A stretch of 28,239 nucleotides of DNA from a virus (IMGVR_UViG_3300012920_000195:1-28239), one strand, 5' to 3'. Counted from the first letter of the stretch, positions 16,609 to 25,651 are shown. Numbers and translations are program-made. The notes: generated by a model not told the origin, from the letters alone.

Positions 16609-17052
16609 TTATCTCAGCCTTGTTAAATTAATTTCTACAAAAGTTTCTTCTTGAGTACTTATCACTTTAAACGTCACCGTAACTCTTATTTCGTTACTAT
16701 CTGGACTTATAACACTATTAACGTTAAGCACTTCTGCTCTAGGTTCATAAGTTTCAATAGCTTTTATAATGTCATCTTCTAAAGTATCATCATCAATATC
16801 TGTACTTAATCTAAAGAGCATAGCATTTAAATCACCGCCAAACCTAGGTAAAAACGGTTTTTCAGAATAATTTGTTAATAATAAATTCCTAACAGCTTGT
16901 TTTACTGCAGCCGCATGCTGTTTTTTAAATACATCTCCAGATCCTTTTTTAGCAAAAGATAAATCGATGTCAGAGTACGCACGCTCGCGCGCGGTAATAA
17001 TAGTCTTATTACTTAAATTTCCGTCCTCTACTGAAAAAGCTTTTGCTGGCAT
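16609..17052 (-). CDS. 25: Baseplate wedge protein gp25
   Basis: A 147-residue gp25 (GPW/gp25 family), which joins the wedge to the tail sheath and nucleates its assembly. Family marks are VKQAVRNLLLTNYSEKPFLP (50-69), continuing RFGGDLNAMLF, and the ETYEPRAEVLNVNSV stretch near 106-120, matching the EPR core of gp25 relatives. It has its own late promoter box at 17069-17076 and an AAGGGA ribosome site before the ATG. It is followed after one base by gp6, with which it interacts in known baseplates. A short CG-rich patch at about 16977-16995 encodes TARERA; it contrasts with the A+T-rich surroundings but is within the reading frame. Confidence 0.93.
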   Translation of the reverse strand: MPAKAFSVEDGNLSNKTIITARERAYSDIDLSFAKKGSGDVFKKQHAAAVKQAVRNLLLTNYSEKPFLPRFGGDLNAMLFRLSTDIDDDTLEDDIIKAIETYEPRAEVLNVNSVISPDSNEIRVTVTFKVISTQEETFVEINLTRLR

Positions 17053-17068
17053 TTAAATCCCTTTTCTC

Positions 17069-17076
17069 TATTTATA
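17069..17076 (-). promoter_or_regulatory. T4-type late promoter for gp25-gp6
   Basis: TATTTATA on the plus strand is a perfect minus-strand TATAAATA box. Expected start of transcription is near 17063, giving an 11-base leader that contains AAGGGA before the gp25 ATG. It abuts the end of the spike gene upstream. Confidence 0.72.
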
Positions 17077-19119
17077 TCAAGTTACAACAATATTTTCTAT
17101 ATTTTCAGTTTCGTCTAAAATCTCTAACAATTCTTCAGTGGTCTGCACAACGTTATTAAATCTTGTTTCAATTTTATTATTGTAAGTTACCGTCCATGGA
17201 GCTAGTATTTTAGGCATAATTAATATAATACAAGCGTGTAGAGAACCATCTGGATTATAAGTGTCATAATCTAATATCATCTTTTCAAAATTTACATGAT
17301 CTTTCCAATATAACGCAAGATCATATGTTTTTTCTACGGCTACCTCGCCATCTAATCCATACAATCCATAAACTACAGCCTGACCGTTTGTTAACAGATG
17401 ATTAATACCATCTGTTTTATCTAGTGTTTCTCCAGATTCTGCAACATAAAGACCTTCTAAAACTTCAAGTCTAAAGTTTTCAAATTCAGACGTACCAGTA
17501 GAAAAATTTATAGTCTTCATAGCTTCTGCATGAAGCATGTATTGTTTAGCTAAGTTCTTTCTTTCTGAAACTTCTGTTAAATGATTCATTGTTACTGGAT
17601 CTGCATGACTACCTAAAAATTTAGATAAAGTTATGCCATCAGCAAGTCTAGTTCTTGGATTTATATCAGTTTGAAATACTGGATTATACTTGTGATCAGG
17701 TACAAAAACTGTTTTAAAGAAAAAGTTAGTTTCACCAGATTGTACTTTAAATCTTTTAACTAAACCATCTTGCGTTCCAATAGATTCAGTTCCAATCATA
17801 GCGTTCTTTTCAGGTCCAACTATTCTACCAAATTTTGCTGGTGTAGGAACAGCAAAATTCTTTGATATCAATCCTTCTGATACTATCGCTCCAGTGAAAG
17901 TTTGATTTTTAAGATTATTTGGATCTCTTAATTTAGATCTAGCCTTTTCAGTAGAAAGTCTTACAGGAGAAACTCCACCATAATTTGCTGATAGATCTAT
18001 TGTATTAACAAAGTCGTCATTTGGATCTATCTGAATTCTTCTTATTCCTAAGTCAGATTTATCTAAAAGATCTGTTATTATAGTAGTGTTAGGATTAACT
18101 GTATTTTTATCGGTAGCAGTAGCTACAGTTGGAGTACCGCCTGTGCCAGCAGGTCCTATAGCTGCAGTTCCAGCTTTATTCGCCTCATTAGCTTTTTCGG
18201 CTACTCCAGTTAAATCACCGTGAAATGTAGTAGCATGCATCGAAGTAGAATTAACTCTAGGGATGTGCGCTGTTTTTCCATAGTACACAATCTCGTGGCC
18301 ACCAATTGTTCCACTGTCTCCAATAACCGACAAAGATGACGCATTAATAATTGCATTTTCAGTAGATATTATTACTCCATTTTCAGATGTTAATGTGTAT
18401 TCTGATTTCACGTTTTGTTCAAAAGTTCCGTTAATGTCTACTTCAACGTTACCTTTAACAGTTGAAAATTTATTACCTATTATTGTTTCAGTTTGAGAGC
18501 CTTTTATACTTTCTGCTTTACTTCCTTTAATTGTCTTTGTATGATTCTTTGTAACTTCTTGAGTGTATGAGCCTAATACTTCTTCATCAGCTTCTCCAGC
18601 TACTTTAACAAAATAATTACCACCTACTTCTAAATTAAAGTCACCAGCAACTCTCATGCTTAAGTTGCCATTATAAACTATCTCGCCATCACCTTCAACG
18701 ATTACTTTCTCGTCTGCGGCAGTAACTCTTATTGAGTTTTTCGTAGAGCTTATAATCACACTTCCGTCTGCTCTCATTTCTACGCCAGAACCTGTCTTAT
18801 GGCGTAACATTATTCTTTCACGACCAAAAGTATCGTCGTACTCTATTATATGTCCAGAAGCTGTTTGTTTGACTTGATTCATAGTATAGTTTGAAGCTGG
18901 CTCTTCTTGAATTTCTAAGTCAACTCCTTTTGTTCCACCACCAAGATAAACACTTTTAGTATTAACGCCTGTAGCTATGTTATTTACAGAACTTACTCCT
19001 ACGTAATCTGCCCTTGGAAATTTTCCTGCAGGATCGCTTCTTCCGTCATCAGGATCTTTAACAGAAGCAAATTCTGCAGGATCGATAAATAAGTCAGCGT
19101 TTTCTAGTTCTTTCCCCAT
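17077..19119 (-). CDS. Baseplate spike protein, gp5 beta-helix-like
   Basis: A 680-residue protein that appears to supply the needle part of gp5. Residues about 85-265 are a run of short valine/glycine/charged repeats (for example EVGGNYFVKVAGEADEEVLG and TKTIKGSKAESIKGSQTETI) like the trimeric beta-helix of T4 gp5 and VgrG spikes. A HATTFHGDLTGVAEKANEA segment (295-313) resembles a common phage fibre motif. The C-terminal part (about 485-640) is a globular domain that might be a peptidase M15-like fold, but no zinc-binding SxHxxGxAxD motif is seen, so activity is doubtful. No OB fold or lysozyme is in this protein; those are encoded in the gene at 21224-22174. It begins with an AGGATAAAAA leader and is followed by the gp25 promoter. 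Confidence 0.75.
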   Translation of the reverse strand: MGKELENADLFIDPAEFASVKDPDDGRSDPAGKFPRADYVGVSSVNNIATGVNTKSVYLGGGTKGVDLEIQEEPASNYTMNQVKQTASGHIIEYDDTFGRERIMLRHKTGSGVEMRADGSVIISSTKNSIRVTAADEKVIVEGDGEIVYNGNLSMRVAGDFNLEVGGNYFVKVAGEADEEVLGSYTQEVTKNHTKTIKGSKAESIKGSQTETIIGNKFSTVKGNVEVDINGTFEQNVKSEYTLTSENGVIISTENAIINASSLSVIGDSGTIGGHEIVYYGKTAHIPRVNSTSMHATTFHGDLTGVAEKANEANKAGTAAIGPAGTGGTPTVATATDKNTVNPNTTIITDLLDKSDLGIRRIQIDPNDDFVNTIDLSANYGGVSPVRLSTEKARSKLRDPNNLKNQTFTGAIVSEGLISKNFAVPTPAKFGRIVGPEKNAMIGTESIGTQDGLVKRFKVQSGETNFFFKTVFVPDHKYNPVFQTDINPRTRLADGITLSKFLGSHADPVTMNHLTEVSERKNLAKQYMLHAEAMKTINFSTGTSEFENFRLEVLEGLYVAESGETLDKTDGINHLLTNGQAVVYGLYGLDGEVAVEKTYDLALYWKDHVNFEKMILDYDTYNPDGSLHACIILIMPKILAPWTVTYNNKIETRFNNVVQTTEELLEILDETENIENIVVT

Positions 19120-19127
19120 TTTTTATC

Positions 19128-21224
19128 CTATGTGTCTATTTGATTCGCATTTTGTATTGCAGTTGCTGTTCTTTGTATTTGAGTATCTAACTGTTGAGTT
19201 CCTTCTACAGCGGTGTCTATATTATCCGCAAAAGAATTTAATTTAGTATCAAATCCAATGACACTAGTGTCTAATAAATTTTTAGCGTTTCCAGCTGGCA
19301 AATCAATAGCTTTATTTAAATCTCTTAGTTTGTTATTAAATTCTCTTATAGCTAGAGGTGTGTCTGTTTTTAATGCATCTTGAGCAGCTGCTAGATCATT
19401 TTTATATTTATCACTTTTAATCTTGTGCGCTGCTTCACGATTAATCTTGTTAAAGTCAAGAGAGAAAGTACCTGAATTAGACGGCTTTAAAACTTTCTTT
19501 GGCTTGGTAATACACTGTGCTACTTTACTTGGCATTTCTGTAAAAGAAGATGGATCCTCAATAATAAATTGTCTTTTATGCTTTGCATTTACTCTATCCT
19601 TTACGTTAAATCCTGGGCCCATATAATCATTATCTATTTCTGAATCTGCAATAACTTCTCCACCTGGGAATACTTTAAAAAATTCATTTATGAACATATC
19701 AAACGTCTTAAACTGTTCTTCATTTACTGGCTTCAAAGGCGTAGCCACAAAAGCTATTTTTAATCCACTTAAAGCAAATGGAGCATATTCTGAGTTACGA
19801 GTCTGATCAATGGGGCGGCCTCTTTCAAGATCTCCGTTTCTTTTAATAATGTAGTGTGGTTGTATTCCATATAATTTAAATTTTCTATTAATTATTTCTA
19901 GTGCTTTTTTGCCAGCATCAGCAGAACCTGTAGTAACACTAATTTCATTTTCTAAATTTTTTAAGTCAAACTTTTTACTGAGTTCATGAATTTTTTTAGC
20001 GTTAGCTTTTTCAGGCGGACCATCTAAGTGCGAAGTCCAACCAACAACTAAACATCGTATTGAATCTGCTTCTTTTGATCTTGTTCTAGTTGAGTTAGCT
20101 ATTTCAAGATATAATTCTTCAGAAGAAGATACTGTGGTAAAAACATAATTAGGAGACGTATTATATCCAGCAAATCCACTTTGTGCTGCTGTGATATCAA
20201 AAATACTACTTGGCTTAACATTGCTTGAAGTCGCTTCGCCTTTACTTAAATTTGACCTTACGTTTGTTTGAGCATTTTTTATTAGACTAGTAAGATTATT
20301 AGATGGTAAATCTATATTAGAAGATTTAAGTTCAGCAAGAGTATTTCCAGCATCGGTTGGATTTTGTATTACACTTCGTGCTTTACTTATCAAGTGAGCA
20401 AAAGCGTTTTGCTTTGATCTTCCAATGCCGCCAAGTAAAGACTTTGGATCTAAAGTACTTCCACAGTCGTTTAAAGATTTTATCTTTTCTTTATATACTG
20501 TTTCTACTTCTCTGTTAGCTCTTAATTTAGGTTCGTTATTAGGTCTTAATACTTCTAAAGCTTTAGTAGGATTTATAGAAGAACCAGTTGAAAATTCTCT
20601 AATCTTTGATTCTGATTTAGTTGGAAATATTTTCTTAGCTGCATTTTTTATAGATGCAGGATTAAATTGAGTAGCTATTCTTCTTAAAGCACCGTTTCCT
20701 GTACTTGATCTTTTTGTTATTGATGTTATCGCTGATATTTGAGTACTTACTTCTGTCACTCCATCTCCAAAACTTCCAGTCGTCTTGCAAAATAAAGTCT
20801 TATCGGTAAGCTTTTGAAATGGTTTTGCGAAATCTTGAACAGCTTTTACTCCACCTACGGTTTGAAAATCTTTTACAGTAGATCCTTCCAAGCTTATCTT
20901 ATCAGCTTGAAAGTCTTCTGCTGAAGCCTGCAACTTTGCTCTAAAACTCGCAAGTCCTAGTGCAGCATCATGTCCTATAACAGGAGTTATCTCGTCTATA
21001 GTTGATTGTGTTTCATAAGATACGTTAACATCAGGAAAAGCTTTAAAAAATTCTATACTACCGTTTTTTACATCCCAGTTACCAGACTTGTTTAAAGTAG
21101 TAAAGAAAGTCTTTCCTTCATCTTTCGTAGTCACACTTGTTATATTAGGACTCTCGCCAGCGTCTTTAGGAAGTGGGAAAGTTTGACCCTTAAAGACTCT
21201 ACCTAATTTTAGTAATCTAGCCAT
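19128..21224 (-). CDS. Large amidase-fold-like baseplate protein, likely inactive
   Basis: A 698-residue protein between the lysozyme gene and the spike gene. Residues 1-385 are helical and Ser/Lys rich with no recognised domain. Residues about 388-545 resemble an N-acetylmuramoyl-L-alanine amidase (Amidase_2) fold: CLVVGWTSHLDG (391-402), IQPHYIIKRNGDLERGRP (454-471), LSGLKIAFVA (485-494), and EVIADSEIDNDYMGPGFNV (523-541). In active amidases the first and last of these carry the zinc His, His and Cys; here those positions read Gly, Ser or Asp, and Met. It is therefore probably a non-catalytic, peptidoglycan-binding or structural relative. The C-terminal 100 residues are helical, possibly coiled coil. 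It begins with a TAATG overlap on the lysozyme gene, so the two are coupled. Confidence 0.62.
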   Translation of the reverse strand: MARLLKLGRVFKGQTFPLPKDAGESPNITSVTTKDEGKTFFTTLNKSGNWDVKNGSIEFFKAFPDVNVSYETQSTIDEITPVIGHDAALGLASFRAKLQASAEDFQADKISLEGSTVKDFQTVGGVKAVQDFAKPFQKLTDKTLFCKTTGSFGDGVTEVSTQISAITSITKRSSTGNGALRRIATQFNPASIKNAAKKIFPTKSESKIREFSTGSSINPTKALEVLRPNNEPKLRANREVETVYKEKIKSLNDCGSTLDPKSLLGGIGRSKQNAFAHLISKARSVIQNPTDAGNTLAELKSSNIDLPSNNLTSLIKNAQTNVRSNLSKGEATSSNVKPSSIFDITAAQSGFAGYNTSPNYVFTTVSSSEELYLEIANSTRTRSKEADSIRCLVVGWTSHLDGPPEKANAKKIHELSKKFDLKNLENEISVTTGSADAGKKALEIINRKFKLYGIQPHYIIKRNGDLERGRPIDQTRNSEYAPFALSGLKIAFVATPLKPVNEEQFKTFDMFINEFFKVFPGGEVIADSEIDNDYMGPGFNVKDRVNAKHKRQFIIEDPSSFTEMPSKVAQCITKPKKVLKPSNSGTFSLDFNKINREAAHKIKSDKYKNDLAAAQDALKTDTPLAIREFNNKLRDLNKAIDLPAGNAKNLLDTSVIGFDTKLNSFADNIDTAVEGTQQLDTQIQRTATAIQNANQIDT

Positions 21225-22174
21225 TAAATAGCTCCTCTACCTAATTTTCTATATTGCTCTTCAGCAAATTTTATTCTACCTTCATTGTTAGCATCTTGAG
21301 CCCTTGGTCTTTCGTATTTTTTGCTAAATATTAACGTAGCTTCTTTTACACTTTTTGATCTTTTTAATTGAGATAGACCATAAAACTCTGGTTGTGTTTC
21401 TAATTCAAATTTTACAAATTGAACTTGAGCATATAAAGATCTATAATTTAAGCCTAGATTTTCAGAGTATTTTATAAGTTGTCCAAGTCTATTTCCAGCT
21501 TTCTTTTGTGGATTCCATTGAGCAATTCCAAAACCTCTTATAGTAACGCCACCAACGACAGCAGTGTCCGTCGCTGACTGCGCAACAATATTTATGTCTC
21601 CATTTTTATCTCTTCCAGCTTCTTGTAAAAAGTTACCTATCATTCCGCACGTAGCTTCTTGAGAAAAAGAACCACCGCTTTTTGATATAAAAAAATTAAA
21701 TATTTTTTCACAATTAGTAGATCCAGCCATCTTTGAGTCATTGTCAGCTAAGTTTGATCTAATACCAGCTGAAGAAGTTTGCGGACCTATTTGTTCTCCA
21801 AATCCTCCAAAAGCTACCAAAGCTGGATCAGTAGAAGCTTTATCAAATCCATCACCAACATCATTTTGTCTTGTTTCTATTTTTGGTATAGAACCTACAA
21901 CTAAAGGAAGTTGAGAATTTTTACCGTCTAAAAAGAAACCAAAAACTTGAGCTCTCTCTTTAAGCTGTGAATTAGCTCCTAATCCTGAACTACCGCCTTC
22001 TGTATTTGGTATGACAACTTGAGCCCATGGCAAGTCATCATTAGCTATGAGTCTTGTGTCTTCGCTGTGTACACCATTTATTCTAACTTTTACTCTATCG
22101 AGTCTAAGAGGATCATTGATGTCTACCACAGTTCCAATGAACCACCTAGTGCTATCTCCGTAATAACCTTGCAT
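21224..22174 (-). CDS. gp5-like OB fold plus tail lysozyme
   Basis: A 316-residue protein with two parts. Residues about 9-97 match the gp5 N-terminal OB-fold that sits on the gp27 hub: WFIGTVVDINDPLRLDRVKV (11-30) and VFGFFLDGKNSQLPLVVGSI (77-96). Residues about 152-312 match the phage tail lysozyme family (Phage_lysozyme2) with CGMIGNFLQEAGRD (176-189), in which E185 is the likely catalytic acid, and GFGIAQWNP (214-222). It would degrade peptidoglycan during DNA injection. T4 gp5 uses a T4-lysozyme-type domain and continues into a beta-helix; this protein has a different lysozyme family and stops before any beta-helix. It overlaps the hub gene by one base (TAATG) and the amidase-like gene the same way. 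Confidence 0.82.
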   Translation of the reverse strand: MQGYYGDSTRWFIGTVVDINDPLRLDRVKVRINGVHSEDTRLIANDDLPWAQVVIPNTEGGSSGLGANSQLKERAQVFGFFLDGKNSQLPLVVGSIPKIETRQNDVGDGFDKASTDPALVAFGGFGEQIGPQTSSAGIRSNLADNDSKMAGSTNCEKIFNFFISKSGGSFSQEATCGMIGNFLQEAGRDKNGDINIVAQSATDTAVVGGVTIRGFGIAQWNPQKKAGNRLGQLIKYSENLGLNYRSLYAQVQFVKFELETQPEFYGLSQLKRSKSVKEATLIFSKKYERPRAQDANNEGRIKFAEEQYRKLGRGAI

Positions 22175-23529
22175 TAAAATGTAACCTCATCTCCGAAAGA
22201 CGCGAGCTTTCCACACAATAACACTGTATCAAATCTTTCATATTTAATCACGTGTTTAGCTCCACATATTATATAGTCTCCTGACTTTTTAGTATCTATG
22301 ATTGGTCTATTTTCTCCGCGCTCTTGTGTGTTATCCAAAAAAACTATTCTAATAACTTGTCCTATAGAATAGTTAGCGTCTCCAGTTAAGAATTCTCTTC
22401 CATTAACTGTTATTGATATAGGAGCCTTAGCTAAGAAATGCTGCAATGCTTTTCCGATTACTTTTCTTTTGTGCTCGCTTGCAGCATTAAAATCATTATA
22501 GCTCTTAAAATCTGTTCCACCTTGCTTATAAGCTCCAGTAGAAGATATTTCTGATACTACAGTTGAATTATAATTTGATATTTTTCTATTTTTAACTGCA
22601 TATTCTGGACCATACACGAATTTTTTATTATCACCACCTAATATATTTTCTTGTGCTAAATTAAAGAAGACATCATCATCGACTCTAAAGTCTACTTTCT
22701 TAGTTGTTCCAGTCATGGTATCGATAAATCTATATTGAGAACCAACTAAACCTTCTCTAATTAGTTTTAAGAGGTTATCACTTTTCTCGTAAGCAAAATC
22801 TTGTATAGAATAAAATCTTTGTATAGAGGTTGGAGATACTTGAACGCTCGGTGCGTACACGTACGGAGCAGCTGAGTTTATAGGTTTTTGAGTCAGCATA
22901 GATCCAAGATCTTTTAATATAAGTTTATCTAAAGCTAAAGTAGAATAAAGATAAAAAGGAGTTCCCGTAGAACTATTAGTTCTGTTTTTTAACCATACGC
23001 AAGCTTCAATAGGATGTAAGTTAGGAACTATAACTTTCATGTCAGAGACAGCGTCATCGCCATCTACTTCTACTATTTTATTTAAGTACTCATCACATAT
23101 CTTCGATATCATGACAGAAGGTTTGCCAGTATAAGCTCTACTAATATTTTGAACTGATGACTCAAACGTATGATATTCTATGCAGTGAATAAACACTGCC
23201 TCATTTCTTTCATCTGTCTTAACTACTTTATTAACGTAATCTATAAGAAATTCTTTTTTAATTTCAAATCCATCGAGCTTATTCTCGCTGTGTACCATAG
23301 TTATCGTAAGTTTTTCACCACCTTGAAAGTCAACATCTTGGAGTATATTTTCTTGATCTAAAAATAATATGTCTGCCGTAATATACGGTTTTCCAATATG
23401 CTCATATATAGTAATATCTGTTATTACTTTAGCAATATCAACTCTGTTAGTTTCACTTAATCTGTCATTTGATATAACAGCAGATGTAATTAAGACATCT
23501 GTTTGATTGCTAGCAATCCCTTGTGCCAT
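22174..23529 (-). CDS. Baseplate hub protein, gp27-like
   Basis: A 451-residue hub protein. Features of contractile-phage hub proteins (T4 gp27, P2 gpD relatives) are the early strand-rich part VDIAKVITDITIYEHIGKPY (28-47), with GGEKLTITMVH (75-85) and an acidic-basic middle. The C-terminal region ITVNGREFLTGDANYSIGQV (around 377-396), with SGDYIICGAKHVI, resembles the last hub domain. T4 gp27 has 391 residues. Its identity rests partly on position: it lies between gp53 and the OB-lysozyme protein, which by analogy docks onto it. It overlaps the lysozyme gene by one base, so hub and lysozyme would be made in step. It is also plausible as a generic virion structural protein in other annotations. 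Confidence 0.75.
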   Translation of the reverse strand: MAQGIASNQTDVLITSAVISNDRLSETNRVDIAKVITDITIYEHIGKPYITADILFLDQENILQDVDFQGGEKLTITMVHSENKLDGFEIKKEFLIDYVNKVVKTDERNEAVFIHCIEYHTFESSVQNISRAYTGKPSVMISKICDEYLNKIVEVDGDDAVSDMKVIVPNLHPIEACVWLKNRTNSSTGTPFYLYSTLALDKLILKDLGSMLTQKPINSAAPYVYAPSVQVSPTSIQRFYSIQDFAYEKSDNLLKLIREGLVGSQYRFIDTMTGTTKKVDFRVDDDVFFNLAQENILGGDNKKFVYGPEYAVKNRKISNYNSTVVSEISSTGAYKQGGTDFKSYNDFNAASEHKRKVIGKALQHFLAKAPISITVNGREFLTGDANYSIGQVIRIVFLDNTQERGENRPIIDTKKSGDYIICGAKHVIKYERFDTVLLCGKLASFGDEVTF

Positions 23530-23530
23530 A

Positions 23531-24259
23531 TTATTCTCTTATCGCTTGTTTATAACTAGAAACTAAAGTGCCTATCAAAGAAGGCTTCACTACTCTTATA
23601 GTTCTTAAACTTTCATTAACATTAAATTCTACTTCTTCATTAGTTCTTTCAGTAAGTAAAACTCCCGGTGAACTGAAAGGATCAACATCCACTATTTCAG
23701 AATCAGAATTAACATAGTGTCTGGCCGCTAAATACTCTTTGACACTAGATACTGAAGTTACGGTTTCAACCACTCCAGAAGAATTAGTAGACGATAATAA
23801 CTCTCCTGTGGGTGTAAAAGAGACATCGCCTTTTATTACTATTTGTCCTAAGTTTAAATTTCTTCGAAGTATAACTCCACTAGCTCCAGACGTACCACCT
23901 GTAATAGTTTGCCCTGGTTTAAATTTAGCAGAAATATTTTCACGAGTAGTAATTACTGTATTGGGGTAGTGTTTTCTCGTGTATACTTCAAGTTCTCCTC
24001 TTGTCATAGGCCAACCTTGCTGTCTTATATCGTCATTTAACAAATAAAAAGTCCAATAGTAAAGAGGAGAAGCATAAAGCTGTAAAGACACTTGATCTGG
24101 TCTAAACCCTTCTTGTATAGTGTGAAAAGTAAGAAAAGATATATTATCTTTAATTTGATCTATGACATCTGCATAACGAGAAATATCTTGAAATACTATT
24201 GGATCATTTTCGTTTCCAAATTTATATAGTAGGGTGTTGAAGTCTTTAAAATATAACAT
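23531..24259 (-). CDS. 53: Baseplate wedge protein gp53
   Basis: A 242-residue gp53 homologue, a wedge component that holds the wedges together around the hub. The N-terminal part has the family pattern: DVIDQIKDNISFLTFHTIQE (31-50), GFRPDQVSLQLYASPLYYWT (51-70), then FYLLNDDIRQQGWPMT (71-86). T4 gp53 has 196 residues. The additional length is around residues 112-175, where FKPGQTITGGTSGASGVI (113-130) starts a beta-rich insert related to units in gp8 of this window. The gene overlaps gp48 by one base (TAATG) and precedes the hub gene by one base. Confidence 0.87.
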   Translation of the reverse strand: MLYFKDFNTLLYKFGNENDPIVFQDISRYADVIDQIKDNISFLTFHTIQEGFRPDQVSLQLYASPLYYWTFYLLNDDIRQQGWPMTRGELEVYTRKHYPNTVITTRENISAKFKPGQTITGGTSGASGVILRRNLNLGQIVIKGDVSFTPTGELLSSTNSSGVVETVTSVSSVKEYLAARHYVNSDSEIVDVDPFSSPGVLLTERTNEEVEFNVNESLRTIRVVKPSLIGTLVSSYKQAIRE

Positions 24260-25602
24260 TAAAATCCTCTATCTCTTACATCTTGTTTGTTAAGTGTTTT
24301 GTATTCTATAAAACTTAACGTTAAGTCTATCTCGTTAGGTTGACCATCGCGCTTAAATGTTCCACCTGTAGGATTAACAGTATGACTTACATTTCTTAAA
24401 TAACAATACTGTAATCTTGGCAACTTTTTATTTTCTGAATTCTTATAATTAAAAGTGATTTGAAACACGTTCGGAAACTTATATCCTAAGTCTGCGCTGG
24501 TTCCAGTACTTCCTATCGGTAAGTTATAAGTGTCGGGATACATCTCACTTCTAAAATGTTTTATAATATTTTGTACTGTAGCAGCTTCTTGAGCTGATTC
24601 TGCTATCATCTTAAACTGGAAAGTAAATTCTCTTAAAGCAACTCCTCTAAATAAAGCTCTTATGTTTGGATTTATTATTGTTCTATTTTGAAGAGTTAAC
24701 GCATTTCTAATACCTTGACTAAAAATTGCTCCGCTTACGTCTATCGCTCTTGCAGCAGCTATTCTTGCGGCTCCTTCACTTAACTGTTTGTTTCCTAAAA
24801 AAGCATCAAAAGTAGAAGTTGCACCTTGTTTAAAAGATTGTAACGTGCTTTCTAAAACACCTGCTCCTGCTTCAGCAAATCCAGTAGCGGCAGCTCCAAG
24901 AGCTCCAAGAGATGCATTTTCATATTGTGCAGTATCTACATAAGCAAAACTTAATGGAAAATACATATCTACTATTGGTGAACTCTTTACGGGTTGAAAC
25001 GTAAATCCTCCAGAAATAGAACTAGTAGCAGCTTTTACCGCATTCATTTTAGCAATTTCATCTAATTTAGCTTTCGTGAAATCACCTATTTTTTCACCTC
25101 CACTTTTTATTTTATCAAGAAATCCTTGTTGCGTTCTACTGTTATTAGCGTCGTCTAGTCCTCCTGTAAATAGATTATCAGTACTTCCTGAGCTCGTGGT
25201 AGTTGGACCTACTGACTGCGCTGCACCATAAGTATCATCAAAATACTGAGCTGGGTTTGCTTTCTTAGTATTATCTGCTGGAGACTCAGACAAATGAGAT
25301 TTTTGAGAAGATCCGTCTTGTTTAGGTTGAAGCGAAAACATTCTAAAAGAAACTCTTGCCTGATAAGCCGGATTACCAGTTTCCATTGGATAAGATAGCT
25401 TTTCACCAGATCCTCTTATTATTTGAGAAGCGGTTAAGACATCGTTAATAACTTGAGAAGTGTTGCTATTACTTACGCTCTTAACAAATTGTCTTCCAAA
25501 CTCGATAGATTGGCTTCCATCAACAGTAGAAGGATTAACCTCTCCACTTGGGTCTCTCTTTAACGCTGCTGTAGGTATTCCTGTTAATCCAATATCTGAC
25601 AT
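24259..25602 (-). CDS. 48: Tail tube cap protein gp48
   Basis: A 447-residue homologue of T4 gp48, which caps the baseplate hub and starts the tail tube with gp54. The C-terminal half has the tail-tube fold signature: ALFRGVALREFTFQFKMIAE, an AATVQNIIKHFRSEMYPDTY helix, then FNYKNSENKKLPRLQYCYLR and a FIEYKTLNKQDV end. The N-terminal 130 residues are Ser and Asn rich and look flexible; T4 gp48 is 364 residues, so this portion accounts for most of the difference. It is the first gene of the minus-strand block, preceded by a late promoter box at 25640-25647 and an AAGGA ribosome site. Frames at 25209 and 25460 inside it are shadows. Confidence 0.85.
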   Translation of the reverse strand: MSDIGLTGIPTAALKRDPSGEVNPSTVDGSQSIEFGRQFVKSVSNSNTSQVINDVLTASQIIRGSGEKLSYPMETGNPAYQARVSFRMFSLQPKQDGSSQKSHLSESPADNTKKANPAQYFDDTYGAAQSVGPTTTSSGSTDNLFTGGLDDANNSRTQQGFLDKIKSGGEKIGDFTKAKLDEIAKMNAVKAATSSISGGFTFQPVKSSPIVDMYFPLSFAYVDTAQYENASLGALGAAATGFAEAGAGVLESTLQSFKQGATSTFDAFLGNKQLSEGAARIAAARAIDVSGAIFSQGIRNALTLQNRTIINPNIRALFRGVALREFTFQFKMIAESAQEAATVQNIIKHFRSEMYPDTYNLPIGSTGTSADLGYKFPNVFQITFNYKNSENKKLPRLQYCYLRNVSHTVNPTGGTFKRDGQPNEIDLTLSFIEYKTLNKQDVRDRGF

Positions 25603-25639
25603 ATTTTTTCCTTATACATATATTAAAGATTTATTTTTC

Positions 25640-25647
25640 TATTTATA
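25640..25647 (-). promoter_or_regulatory. T4-type late promoter for gp48 block
   Basis: TATTTATA on the plus strand gives a perfect minus-strand TATAAATA box. Expected transcription start is near 25634, leaving a 32-base leader with AAGGA before the gp48 ATG. It lies in the 54-base divergent gap. Confidence 0.75.
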
Positions 25648-25651
25648 ACAA
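25644..25651 (+). promoter_or_regulatory. Possible overlapping late promoter for gp4
   Basis: TATAACAA matches the late box TATAAATA at six of eight bases and overlaps the opposite-strand box at 25640-25647. Its distance to the gp4 ATG (five bases between) is the same as for the perfect box before 26175. Weak on its own. Confidence 0.35.

Noticed and set aside
16977-16995. CG-rich spot in an A+T-rich region (also near 26232-26252), considered as a foreign insert or regulatory site.
   Set aside because: Both are in frame and encode Arg/Glu-rich peptides in conserved genes; codon choice explains them.
17550-19000. Peptidase M15 activity in the C-terminal domain of the spike protein.
   Set aside because: General outline is suggestive but the zinc-binding motif cannot be found, so it is not claimed as an enzyme.
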